Part shown: one piece after another, positions 16,390 through 24,496 of the stretch | How positions within the stretch are numbered: the first letter of the stretch is position 1 | Layout: every line of letters starts with the position of its first letter | From: Candidatus Phaeomarinobacter ectocarpi | Lineage (GTDB): Bacteria > Pseudomonadota > Alphaproteobacteria > CGMCC-115125 | Assembly: GCF_000689395.1 (NCBI RefSeq) | Contig: NZ_HG966617.1 | Span: forward strand, 878,753 to 942,752 | Length of the DNA: 64,000 bases | Reading direction: 5' to 3' | The notes under the pieces: model-generated | Database searches by the model: none | The model's input: only the letters and a program-made list of their open reading frames with translations | Told to the model about the DNA's origin: nothing | Made by a program: the position numbers and the translations under genes

Positions 16390-17430
16390 TTGGGCCGCGG
16401 GCAGTCCCGGCATGTCCATCGGTCCCTTGTTGACGAACTCGCTGGTGAACGCCGCCCGCCAATCCAGATCAGCTTCATACACGCCATTGGCGGACATGAC
16501 TTCAAAGAAGGTGCGCCAGCGATCTTCTGTCATGGCACCAAGACCAAGCGTCTTTGCGTCGCCACCTGTCGCCAGCTCGTAGCTCAGCATCTTTTCACGT
16601 GCCTGCGCCAGAACGTCAGCCGTGATCTCCGGGTTGTCCTGCAGGATCAGCGCGTTGGCCGGTTCCGGGTCGCCGTAGAGATAGTCGTACCATCCCTCGA
16701 TGGTGCCATCGACGAAGGCCTGAATGACCTCCGGGCTCTCCTCAATCCACGCATTGGGCGCCAGCACCATGGTCGCGTAACCTGGATAGCCATTGTCCGC
16801 CAGCAGATAGACCTCCGGCGCAATGCCACCCTCCTTTTCAATCGTGTAAGGCTCGGATGTCACATAGCCTTGCTGGATGGCGGTCTCGTCCACCAGAAAC
16901 GGCGCCAGGTTGTAGGTATATTTTCTGATCTGATCGTCACTGAAATCATATTTCGCCTTCAGCCATACCCAGAACGCACTGATGGTTGCGTCAGAAATCA
17001 TGATGGGTTTCCCCTTCATGTCTGCCAGCGATGCCACGTCCTCACGCGGATGGGTAATCAGGACCTGCGGGTCTTTTTGAAACACGGTCATCACCGCGCG
17101 CACGGGAATGCCGGCCTCAACAATGCGCAATGGAATAAAGCTGTTGGATCCCATGCCGAAATCAACAGCGCCGCCGGCCATGAGCTGAGGCACATTCACA
17201 CCGGGTCCGCCGGGCAGAATTTCTACTTCCAGCCCGCGCTTGGCATAGAAGCCTTTGGCAACCGCCTGGTAAAACCCGCCATGCTCGGCCTGGGCCTTCC
17301 AGTCAGTGGCGAATGTAATGCGCTGGGTGCCGCCATCGTCGGTGAGAGATTGGGGTTCGGTCAGCCACATCCCAAGCGCGATCAACACCACGGCTGCGAT
17401 ACCGGCACCAATTAGCCCTAGCCTGCCCAT
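16381..17430 (-). CDS. ABC transporter substrate-binding protein (NMT1/THI5-like)
   Basis: A 349-residue exported binding protein that would deliver substrate to the adjacent permease and ATPase. An uncleaved anchor or signal segment (GLIGAGIAAVVLIALGMWL) is followed by the family start ITFATDWKAQAEHGGFYQAV, then GLEVEILPGGPGVNVPQLMA and MSANGVYEADLDWRAAF near the end. Relatives bind nitrate, sulfonates or pyrimidine/thiamine-like compounds. The ATG at 17430 has a clear AGGGGAG eight bases upstream and is preferred over starts at 17451 and 17481. It is first in a three-gene transporter operon. Confidence 0.86.
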   Translation of the reverse strand: MGRLGLIGAGIAAVVLIALGMWLTEPQSLTDDGGTQRITFATDWKAQAEHGGFYQAVAKGFYAKRGLEVEILPGGPGVNVPQLMAGGAVDFGMGSNSFIPLRIVEAGIPVRAVMTVFQKDPQVLITHPREDVASLADMKGKPIMISDATISAFWVWLKAKYDFSDDQIRKYTYNLAPFLVDETAIQQGYVTSEPYTIEKEGGIAPEVYLLADNGYPGYATMVLAPNAWIEESPEVIQAFVDGTIEGWYDYLYGDPEPANALILQDNPEITADVLAQAREKMLSYELATGGDAKTLGLGAMTEDRWRTFFEVMSANGVYEADLDWRAAFTSEFVNKGPMDMPGLPAAQGN

Positions 17431-17519
17431 GCGCGAACTCCCCTGCGGCATTAGATAGTCATAGGAAACTAGCACGCTCACCGACGGCTGCCACTAGTCA
17501 ACGCAAGGGGGAATAGGGT

Positions 17520-18047
17520 CTAGCGCGTCAGGGTTTCGCAGGTCGCGTTGCGCCGCACCGGATCAAGCTCGAGATAGTTCTCGCGATCCGTGACAAGCAT
17601 CCGCATCAACACCACGCCCTTGTCGGTTGGTGCAAAGGAAACGGGTATGCCGTCAAAGCCGGTCACTTCGTCGTCCTCGCGGCGGATCAATAGCTCAAGC
17701 GTATCGCCCTCAACCTGCTGATCATTGACCACAAAGAAATTGTCCGTGTTGTGCGCAAAGGCTGAGACAGACCAATAGGTCTCCGGCACAGCGGCCTTCA
17801 CAAGCATCGGCCCTTCCGCCATGTCGAACAGGCAGATGGAATAGGCGAGGTCCGGGCTTGGACGCACAACCGTGCGCGCGGAGGCGTCCGGCGGTGGTGT
17901 ATGCAACACGCGCGTGTCCGCATCGGCATCCGCCATGCGGATCATCGCAAGGGTCATCACGCTGGGCGGCACCAGCAGCACCGTCAGTATGTGGACGATA
18001 AGCGACAGCACGATGGCGGCGCCAATCCAAAGCGGCCAGGTTTTCAT
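17520..18047 (-). CDS. DUF1254 domain-containing membrane-anchored protein
   Basis: A 175-residue protein with one N-terminal membrane helix (about 5-27) and a DUF1254-type domain: SPDLAYSICLFDMAEGPMLV, then ETYWSVSAFAHNTDNFFVVND. The ATG at 18047 overlaps the stop of the DUF1214 gene (ATGA), so the two are translationally coupled. In larger relatives the two domains are fused in one polypeptide; here they are separate genes. Function is unknown; an envelope location facing the periplasm is inferred from the N-terminal helix. Confidence 0.78.
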   Translation of the reverse strand: MKTWPLWIGAAIVLSLIVHILTVLLVPPSVMTLAMIRMADADADTRVLHTPPPDASARTVVRPSPDLAYSICLFDMAEGPMLVKAAVPETYWSVSAFAHNTDNFFVVNDQQVEGDTLELLIRREDDEVTGFDGIPVSFAPTDKGVVLMRMLVTDRENYLELDPVRRNATCETLTR

Positions 18048-18652
18048 GAGGCCGCTCCCTCTTCCGTGCACGACACGCGCTTGATTTCCGGCAGGCCGAC
18101 GCTTTCCAGGTTGCCGATGATCTGCGCGGACGGGTTGTACAGCCGCAATGTCAGCGAGAAGAAGTCATTCTTCTTCACTGGCAGCCAGTTGCTTTGCTGC
18201 TCGCTGGCAGAAACGTTGATGCGCCACTTGGCAATCGGCGCAAAACGCAGACCAAGCGATGCCACATTGTAGGAAAACCGTTCCTGCTCGTTGTGCATCA
18301 AATAGTGGTCGCTGCCATAGGCGGTGATGCTCCACCAGCGCGCCGCCAGATTGCGCCCCGTCACTTCATAGGTGCACGCACCGCTCAACGGTCTGCCGTC
18401 ATCATCCTGCGTCGCGGTGAAGTAAACCGCTTCCGACTTGTTGAGAGCCAGCAGCCCGGTTAGGGCAATTTGCGCCCGCGTATAAGGATCAGACGCTGCT
18501 GAGCCAATCGCGGTCGAGGTGTACCACGGGCCATTCTTTACGCCCGATGCCTCGATCGCACCCATAATGGCCCACCACGCAGAGCCCGCGCCGACGACGA
18601 CCGCAAACAGCAAGACACCGGTCAACTTCAAAAAAGATGCAAGGCGGAACAT
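18044..18652 (-). CDS. DUF1214 domain-containing membrane-anchored protein
   Basis: A 202-residue protein with an N-terminal membrane segment (LTGVLLFAVVVGAGSAWWAI, about 10-29) and a DUF1214 domain. Matching stretches are GPWYTSTAIGSAASDPYTRA, KSEAVYFTATQDDDGRPLSG and SEQQSNWLPVKKNDFFSLTL, ending LRLYNPSAQ. It is first in a two-gene operon with the DUF1254 gene. The role is unknown. Confidence 0.82.
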   Translation of the reverse strand: MFRLASFLKLTGVLLFAVVVGAGSAWWAIMGAIEASGVKNGPWYTSTAIGSAASDPYTRAQIALTGLLALNKSEAVYFTATQDDDGRPLSGACTYEVTGRNLAARWWSITAYGSDHYLMHNEQERFSYNVASLGLRFAPIAKWRINVSASEQQSNWLPVKKNDFFSLTLRLYNPSAQIIGNLESVGLPEIKRVSCTEEGAAS

Positions 18653-18751
18653 GGATTGCGTAGAGCCTTCTGGATGCCAGGCGGGTTTGAGGGAGTTTAG
18701 GCGCGCATTGTCTTGGTTTTCCAGCGCTCGATCGCGCCACGGTTAACCCCG

Positions 18752-21070
18752 TCAGTCATCGCGACTCCGAAACACGCTGCGATCCATCCCGCGCGACCGT
18801 GTGCGAACTGGCTCTGGCGCCTCCAGAGGCACCGCTGCGGCCAGCGCACTTGATAGTCCGTTCAGTTTGCCGCGCAGGGCTGCGTAGTTTGGAACGGCAG
18901 GCGCCTCCACCATCGGAACCTCTTCGACCACAGGCTCGGGCTCCTTGTACTGCGAGGGATGCGGCGCGACCCAGATGGGTGTGTAGATCTTGCGCTTAGG
19001 CTTGCCCTCATGGGCCGCCGTCATGAAGTTGGCCCACGTCGTCGCAGGCAACGTGCCGCCATATACGCGATCCATTTCCGAGTTGTTGTCGTTGCCCATC
19101 CACACACCAGCCACAAGATCAGCCGTGTAGCCAACAAACAATGCGTCGCGATTGTCATTGGTGGTGCCGGTTTTGCCCGCAGCCTCGCGTGCCCCCAAAG
19201 AGGCTCTCCTGCCGGTACCGATGGAGATCACCCGCTTGAGCATCTTGGTCATTGTCTGAACATCGCGCGTGGTGGCGACCTTGTTCAGGATGGGAGTCAT
19301 CACGGCATCCTCATCCACCTGCTCCTGACCGGAATTGTTTTCCCGATAGGGTGGCGGCATGGCGCCGATGATGTTGCGCGCGCGCTCATAGAGCACATCG
19401 CCCTCCACATTGGAGATGCGGGTGATGCCATATGCCGGCGCTTCATAGCCGCCATTTGCCAGGGGCACATAGGAGCCTGTCAGTTCATAAAGACGCGTGC
19501 CCATGGCACCCAGCGCCAGTGACGGGTGTGCGGGCAGCGGTGTCGTTATGCCTGACGCCCGGGCATAGTCCGCCACCTTGTCCAGCCCCACCTTGTGTCC
19601 AACACGAACCGCAATGGTGTTGACCGAATAGGCAATGGCATTGCGCATCTGCATCCAGCCGCTATAGCGCCTGTTGGCGTTGAGGGGCTTCCACCCATTG
19701 ATCCGCACCGGCCGATCCACAATGCCGCTATAGGGCGTGTAGCCGTTTTGAAGCGCTGCCATATACACCAGTGGCTTGAACGCGGACCCCGGCTGACGAA
19801 TGGCCTGGGTCGCGCGATTGAACTGGCTTTCAAGATAATCCCGCCCGCCGACCATCGCTTTCACAGCGCCATTATGGTCCAGCGCCACAAGCGCGCCCTG
19901 ATCCACTTTGGCATTGCTGCGTAATCCATCGAAGGTGGCCGCCAGTGCTTCTTCACCCATGCGTTGCAGCTCCGGGTCGAAGGTCGTTTCCACCACGAGT
20001 TCGCGCGGGGGCCCGTCTACAAAAAGCGGCATGCGCGAATACACCCAGTCCACAAAGTAGGACGCCCGTATATCCGGTGACCGTTCCTCCAGCTCAACAA
20101 TTGCAGGGGCCGCGCGCGCCGCTTCAATCTCGGCAGCCGTCATCCAGCCGGTCTCTTCCAGCTTCTCCAGAACCAGGGCCGCGCGGTCCTGTGCCCGGGG
20201 AAGGTCTTTTGCGGGCGATAGCTGTGCCGGGGCTTTGGGCAATCCGGCAATCAGCGCCGCTTCGCTGACGGTCAGCTCACGCACGCTCTTGCTGAAATAC
20301 ACCTTGGAGGCCGCCTCGACGCCATACGCCCCGGCGCCCAGATAGATCCTATTGAGATACAGTTCGAGAATTTCATCCTTGGTCAGCTGCTGCTCCAGCC
20401 AGAAGGCCAGCGCTGCCTCCTGTGCCTTGCGGGTAAAGGTGCGTGACCCGTCGAGATACAGGTTGCGCGCCAGCTGCTGGGTGATGGTGCTGCCACCTTC
20501 CACGATGCCGCCGGCCGCAAAGTTGGCCTGTGCCGCACGCAGCACACCCAGAATGTCGACGCCCCAGTGCCGGTAGAAACGCCGGTCTTCCATCGCAAGC
20601 ACCGCCTGCACCAGATAGGGCGGCATCTCTGACAAGGGCACAGTTTCTTCCTGTCGATAGCCGCGATGAGCCAGCAGGTCACCATTGCCGTCCAGAAAGG
20701 TGACGTTCACATCGCCATTCGCAATGCTGCGGATGGACCACGGGTCCACCTTGCCCGGCAGCCCCAGCGCCAGTGGCAACATGAAAATGAGCAACAGCGT
20801 CGCGAAAGACGAAAACAGCATCAGCCGAAATCCGCCGCCCATGCGTCCGCGCCGTATGGCCTTTGCGTCATCGTCGAGTTTTTGATCCTTGTTCGGTCGG
20901 ACACCCGATGTGGCAAGCGGCGCATAGCCCAGTGCCAGGTCCGGCGTATCGTCAAACCGGTCACTGCTGACGAAATCAACGCGCGATTGAGCATCCGCGG
21001 GATGTGATGATCCCGTCGGCGGCCACGAGCCCTGCCGCTCGCTGTCGCGATTGCTGGTGTACGTCCCCAT
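18752..21070 (-). CDS. Class A penicillin-binding protein (PBP1A family)
   Basis: Bifunctional peptidoglycan synthase of 772 residues, anchored in the inner membrane with its catalytic domains in the periplasm. A cytoplasmic tail of about 80 residues precedes the membrane helix (82-103). The GT51 glycosyltransferase contains AMEDRRFYRHWG with catalytic Glu near 161 and GGSTITQQLARNLYL. The transpeptidase has all three motifs: SAFK (S429), SVN (S482) and KTG (K633). The ATG at 21070 is preferred over a TTG three codons upstream. It is divergent from the YcgN-like gene. Confidence 0.93.
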   Translation of the reverse strand: MGTYTSNRDSERQGSWPPTGSSHPADAQSRVDFVSSDRFDDTPDLALGYAPLATSGVRPNKDQKLDDDAKAIRRGRMGGGFRLMLFSSFATLLLIFMLPLALGLPGKVDPWSIRSIANGDVNVTFLDGNGDLLAHRGYRQEETVPLSEMPPYLVQAVLAMEDRRFYRHWGVDILGVLRAAQANFAAGGIVEGGSTITQQLARNLYLDGSRTFTRKAQEAALAFWLEQQLTKDEILELYLNRIYLGAGAYGVEAASKVYFSKSVRELTVSEAALIAGLPKAPAQLSPAKDLPRAQDRAALVLEKLEETGWMTAAEIEAARAAPAIVELEERSPDIRASYFVDWVYSRMPLFVDGPPRELVVETTFDPELQRMGEEALAATFDGLRSNAKVDQGALVALDHNGAVKAMVGGRDYLESQFNRATQAIRQPGSAFKPLVYMAALQNGYTPYSGIVDRPVRINGWKPLNANRRYSGWMQMRNAIAYSVNTIAVRVGHKVGLDKVADYARASGITTPLPAHPSLALGAMGTRLYELTGSYVPLANGGYEAPAYGITRISNVEGDVLYERARNIIGAMPPPYRENNSGQEQVDEDAVMTPILNKVATTRDVQTMTKMLKRVISIGTGRRASLGAREAAGKTGTTNDNRDALFVGYTADLVAGVWMGNDNNSEMDRVYGGTLPATTWANFMTAAHEGKPKRKIYTPIWVAPHPSQYKEPEPVVEEVPMVEAPAVPNYAALRGKLNGLSSALAAAVPLEAPEPVRTRSRGMDRSVFRSRDD

Positions 21071-21192
21071 CGTCCCCAAAAGGCCCTGTTAAGACCCTGC
21101 ACTCAATTTTAGGTCTGTCCCGCACGACCGCGGGACGGTATTGGTCAGCTTAAATCCTATTTGGACCGCACCGCGACCCCCAAAATATCTGG

Positions 21193-21219
21193 CAAAACTA
21201 GTTGGCCAAAACTAGTTGG
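21193..21219. repeat. Tandem 13-bp repeat with palindromic core
   Basis: CAAAACTAGTTGG occurs at 21193-21205 and 21207-21219, spaced 14 bp centre to centre. Each copy contains the palindrome AACTAGTT. It lies between the divergent penicillin-binding-protein and YcgN-like genes, 44 bp before the latter's start, so it could be an operator. Confidence 0.8.
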
Positions 21220-21262
21220 AATGCCGCGGCAAACAAAGAATTTCGACAATTTGAGGTAAACG

Positions 21263-21748
21263 ATGAACAGCCGTTCACCATCCAGCCCCGATAGCACCGG
21301 GGTCCAGCCATTCTGGGAAACCAAGCAGCTGGCTGACATGACGACGTCAGAGTGGGAAAGCCTGTGCGATGGCTGCGCCCGCTGTTGCCTCATCAAGCTG
21401 GAAGATGAAGACACTGGCGACATCGAAACCACCAACATCGTCTGCCACCTGCTGGATCAGGATCTGTGTCGCTGCACAGATTACGCAAACCGTACAAAAC
21501 ATGTCCCCACCTGCATCAAACTGACCCCGGGCAACGTGGCTGCGATAAAATGGATGCCAACCTCCTGCGCCTACCGCCGCCTAGCCGAGGGCAGGGGCCT
21601 GGCGAGCTGGCACCCACTGGTTTCAGGCGATCCCGAGAGCATCCATCTGTCCGGCATCTCAGTCCAGGGCAAGGTCATCAGCGAAGAAGGCATCCCAGAA
21701 GACGAGCTGGAAGACTATCTGGCGATTTGGGAGGACGGCGACGAATAG
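21263..21748 (+). CDS. YcgN/UPF0260 family cysteine-cluster protein
   Basis: A 161-residue cytosolic protein of the UPF0260 (YcgN) family. The cysteine pattern is intact: CDGCARCCLIKLED, then CHLLDQDLCRCTDYANR, then TCIKL and SCAYRRLAEGRGL, followed by WHPLVSGDPESIH. Such clusters suggest a bound metal or iron-sulfur centre; the biochemical function is not established. The ATG at 21263 follows GAGGTAAACG. It is transcribed away from the penicillin-binding-protein gene. Confidence 0.9.
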   Translation: MNSRSPSSPDSTGVQPFWETKQLADMTTSEWESLCDGCARCCLIKLEDEDTGDIETTNIVCHLLDQDLCRCTDYANRTKHVPTCIKLTPGNVAAIKWMPTSCAYRRLAEGRGLASWHPLVSGDPESIHLSGISVQGKVISEEGIPEDELEDYLAIWEDGDE

Positions 21749-22126
21749 GCGTGATAGAACAAAAAGTACGAAATATGTAATTTTTTGATTGACCACAGAA
21801 CGGACAGACCATTTCGGCATTCTGGAAGATTTTGACGGGTAGGGCGTCGGACCCGACCTTCGGCGCGACGCTGTTTCATAAGCATTGGATTGAACCTGAC
21901 TGGGCGGCTGCAGCAAGGCCAACCTCTTCGGCATTCAACCTCATGTTCTACAGGCCTTAGACGCCTTGGCAGCAATGGATTTCAAAGGTCATTCGAAGTC
22001 CGATTTTATGCCAAATTTCATTCGGCCGATTTGCGTTTTCTTAATAGGCATTCATGCATAGTCAGTCCTGGTAAGGACACGAGCTTGGTATCGCTTGGTC
22101 CTGAGAGTACTTGCTGGGTAAATGCA
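21749..22126. other. Gene-poor, AT-richer stretch of 378 bp
   Basis: No convincing coding frame on either strand. The first 40 bp after the YcgN stop are AT-rich, without a clear terminator hairpin. A possible weak promoter for the small downstream gene is TTGCGT (22031-22036) with TGCATA 18 bp later. Nothing else recognisable. Confidence 0.5.
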
Positions 22127-22318
22127 ATGTCGAAACGTATGATGTTCTTTCCGTCGAAGCGCCGCGGACCGCGCGCGTCGACGCTCCTCGCGGGGCTGAT
22201 ACTTGCCTCGATGACCGGTGGTGCCTTTGCAGCTGGTCTCCATGTCGGCGTGACCTACGGCGTGGCCCATGACACACCTCGTGTCATCGTTTCTGCCGCC
22301 TCGCTTGCGTCAGACTAA
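22127..22318 (+). CDS. Possible small exported protein (63 aa)
   Basis: A short frame whose product has a basic start (MSKRMMFFPSKRRGPRAS) and a signal-peptide-like hydrophobic core (TLLAGLILASMTGGAFA) with a possible cleavage after AFA. That would leave a mature peptide of about 28 residues. The Shine-Dalgarno is weak (GGGTAA). No family is recognised, so it may be a non-coding frame. Confidence 0.35.
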   Translation: MSKRMMFFPSKRRGPRASTLLAGLILASMTGGAFAAGLHVGVTYGVAHDTPRVIVSAASLASD

Positions 22319-22421
22319 AAGCTCCCCACCAAAAACCCCCACACGATGCACGCGCTGCGGTTGACCGCGCGCGTCTGCCCGCCCACCATCGCTCCTGAAA
22401 AACAAATCGGGAGGAAAGCGG

Positions 22422-23222
22422 ATGAACCGCTGCGATGGGAAAGTTGCCCTCATAACAGGTGCTGCGCGTGGTCTTGGCGCTGAAGCAGCCAAAAGGCTGT
22501 CAGTGGCCGGTGCCAGTGTATTGTTGACTGACATTCTGGATGATCAGGGTCGCGAGACCGCGGACGCGATTGCCGCAAACGGTGGTCAGGCACACTACAT
22601 CCACCATGACGTTACGTCGGAAGACGATTGGGCCGCAGCGGTTGAAGAAGCGGTGGCACGCTTTGGCGGTCTTGATGTTCTCGTCAACAACGCAGGCATT
22701 TACTACAACCGCCCCATCGCGGAGATCAGTCTCGACGATTGGCGACAGATGATGTCGATCAACGTCGATGGCGTGTTCCTTGGCTGCAAGGCGGCCTTGC
22801 CAGCTATTCGTGAACGCGCGGGCAAATGGCGGGGCGGTGGATCCATCGTCAACCTGTCGTCTGTTGCCGGCCTCATTGGTGCTGCTGGTGGTACTGCGTA
22901 TCACGCGTCCAAAGGCGCAGTCCGCCTCCTTACAAAATCGCTGGCTCTTGAAGGGGCAGATGGCGAAGCCAAGGTCCGCGCCAACTCAATCCACCCCGCC
23001 GTTATCGATACCAATATGGGGCGGGATCTGGTTGGTCAGTTCTCAAGCAACATGGGTGTGTCCGACAACGAAGCGACAGAACTCGTCACCATGCTGCATC
23101 CTCTCGGCCGGCTTGGTTTGCCGGAAGATGTTGCAAACGCCGTTGTTTTCCTCGCAAGCGAGGATTCTGCATTCATGACGGGGGCCGAAGTGGTCGTTGA
23201 CGGTGGCTTGACAGCTCGATGA
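22422..23222 (+). CDS. SDR family oxidoreductase
   Basis: Classical short-chain dehydrogenase of 266 residues. The NAD(P)-binding motif is TGAARGLG (13-20), followed by NNAG and the catalytic set Ser (NLSSVAG), Tyr and Lys (YHASK). The C-terminus has the usual GAEVVVDGGLTAR. An acidic residue after the second beta strand (LLTDILDD) suggests a preference for NAD. The Shine-Dalgarno GGGAGG is strong. It opens a plus-strand cluster with a second SDR, two acyl-CoA dehydrogenases and a nitroreductase, consistent with degradation of a CoA-linked cyclic or branched compound; the substrate is unknown. Confidence 0.9.
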   Translation: MNRCDGKVALITGAARGLGAEAAKRLSVAGASVLLTDILDDQGRETADAIAANGGQAHYIHHDVTSEDDWAAAVEEAVARFGGLDVLVNNAGIYYNRPIAEISLDDWRQMMSINVDGVFLGCKAALPAIRERAGKWRGGGSIVNLSSVAGLIGAAGGTAYHASKGAVRLLTKSLALEGADGEAKVRANSIHPAVIDTNMGRDLVGQFSSNMGVSDNEATELVTMLHPLGRLGLPEDVANAVVFLASEDSAFMTGAEVVVDGGLTAR

Positions 23223-23396
23223 CATTTGCTCTGAGCGGCCCGGTTGGTACGTGTCGACGCTTGCCAGTCAGCCAAATGCAGATAGACTTGGTGGCGGATA
23301 GGAAACTCCAGGACACATTCACCGTGGCAAGATCACTGGTGGCTGTAAGCGTTGCGCGAACGAGAGGAAACTCCCGTTTGTCGAAAAAAACGTCCT

Positions 23397-23579
23397 ATGC
23401 CGCAGTTCTCAATGCCACCAAATGGGTCGCGTCACATGATGCAGGGTCTGTTTGTTCTGGTCGCCGTTTTTGTGGCCGGGTTCACCGTGGGGTTCGCCGT
23501 GCGAGCAGTCTTGTCCCACCGTCGTCGCGCACGCATTCGCCGCGAGCGCAGTTACGGCATGCCACAAGCTCTGGAGTAG
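23397..23579 (+). CDS. Possible small membrane protein (60 aa)
   Basis: One strongly hydrophobic segment (GLFVLVAVFVAGFTVGFAVR) followed by a very basic cytoplasmic-type tail (SHRRRARIRRERS), which fits a single-pass inner-membrane protein. The first in-frame ATG is at 23397; no good Shine-Dalgarno is visible, and an internal ATG pair (residues 14-15) just before the helix is also possible. It sits between two SDR genes. No family is recognised. Confidence 0.35.
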   Translation: MPQFSMPPNGSRHMMQGLFVLVAVFVAGFTVGFAVRAVLSHRRRARIRRERSYGMPQALE

Positions 23580-23612
23580 CCATCTACGCTCCTTCGTTTG
23601 GGAGCGGCTGAC

Positions 23613-24419
23613 GTGGATCTTGGTCTGACTGGCACAGTTGCATTGGTTTCCGGGGCACATCGCGGCACCGGATCCATCATCGCGTCCATGCTTGCGGCAG
23701 AAGGCGCCCGGGTTGCGGTGCATGGTCCCGCTCAGGGTGATTCGGATACCGTCGTGCACCAAATTCAGAATGCAGGGCATGAGGCACTTTCAGTCTGGGG
23801 CGACCTGACAACCGATGAAGGCGCCCATCAGGCTATGGCTGGCACGATCGAGAATGCGGCCGCACCCTCCATCCTCATCAACAATTGGGGCGGGGTCGCG
23901 CCGGGCCGTTGGGCCGATACCAAGGCTGAAACATGGCACGCTGACTATGAACGCAATGTGCTTTCAATGGTCCGTCTGTCTGCTTTGGCATCCGAACACA
24001 TGAAGGCGGAGCATTTCGGCCGCATCGTCAATCTGGGCACTTTGGGCACCGTGCAGCCGGCGGCGCGAACCCCGCATTACTATGCTGCGAAAAGCGCACT
24101 TGCCGCAGCGTCCGCAAGTCTCGCGCGCGAGTTGGGGCCTCACGGGATTACTGTGAACCTGGTGAGCCCCGGGCTGATCAGAACCGATGAAGTCGAAGCG
24201 CATTTTAGGACGCGTGCGCAGAGAAAAGGCTGGGGTTCTGATTGGCCGGAGATTGAAAAACGCGCCATGGAAGAAATGGGCGGTGGCAACCCATCCGGTC
24301 GCATGTCGACACGTGAAGAGGTTGCCGCTGGCGTCCTGTTTTTGGCCAGCAAACCGGCAAGTCATATCTCGGGCGTCAATCTCCGTGTGGATGGTGGCGC
24401 CGGGGGCCTTTCGCTCTAG
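23613..24419 (+). CDS. SDR family protein with altered active site
   Basis: A 268-residue SDR fold with nucleotide-binding SGAHRGTG and C-terminal HISGVNLRVDGGAGG. The usual NNAG is NNWGG, and the strand that normally ends in catalytic Ser (NISS) reads VNLGTLG; Tyr and Lys remain in HYYAAKSAL. Activity may therefore be altered. A GTG at 23613 with GGAG upstream is taken as start; a TTG at 23598 is the alternative. It lies 77 bp before the first acyl-CoA dehydrogenase gene and is probably in the same transcript. Confidence 0.84.
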   Translation: MDLGLTGTVALVSGAHRGTGSIIASMLAAEGARVAVHGPAQGDSDTVVHQIQNAGHEALSVWGDLTTDEGAHQAMAGTIENAAAPSILINNWGGVAPGRWADTKAETWHADYERNVLSMVRLSALASEHMKAEHFGRIVNLGTLGTVQPAARTPHYYAAKSALAAASASLARELGPHGITVNLVSPGLIRTDEVEAHFRTRAQRKGWGSDWPEIEKRAMEEMGGGNPSGRMSTREEVAAGVLFLASKPASHISGVNLRVDGGAGGLSL

Positions 24420-24496
24420 CTTGCTCTGTCAGGGAGTGCCGGGGCACAGTCTTCGGCAATCATGAGCAAACCTCCAATCCTTGGCATTACTTCATC

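Noticed and set aside
16369-17415. Open frame of 348 codons opposite the ABC binding-protein gene
   Set aside because: Antisense shadow; the minus-strand product has full family features and a good ribosome-binding site.
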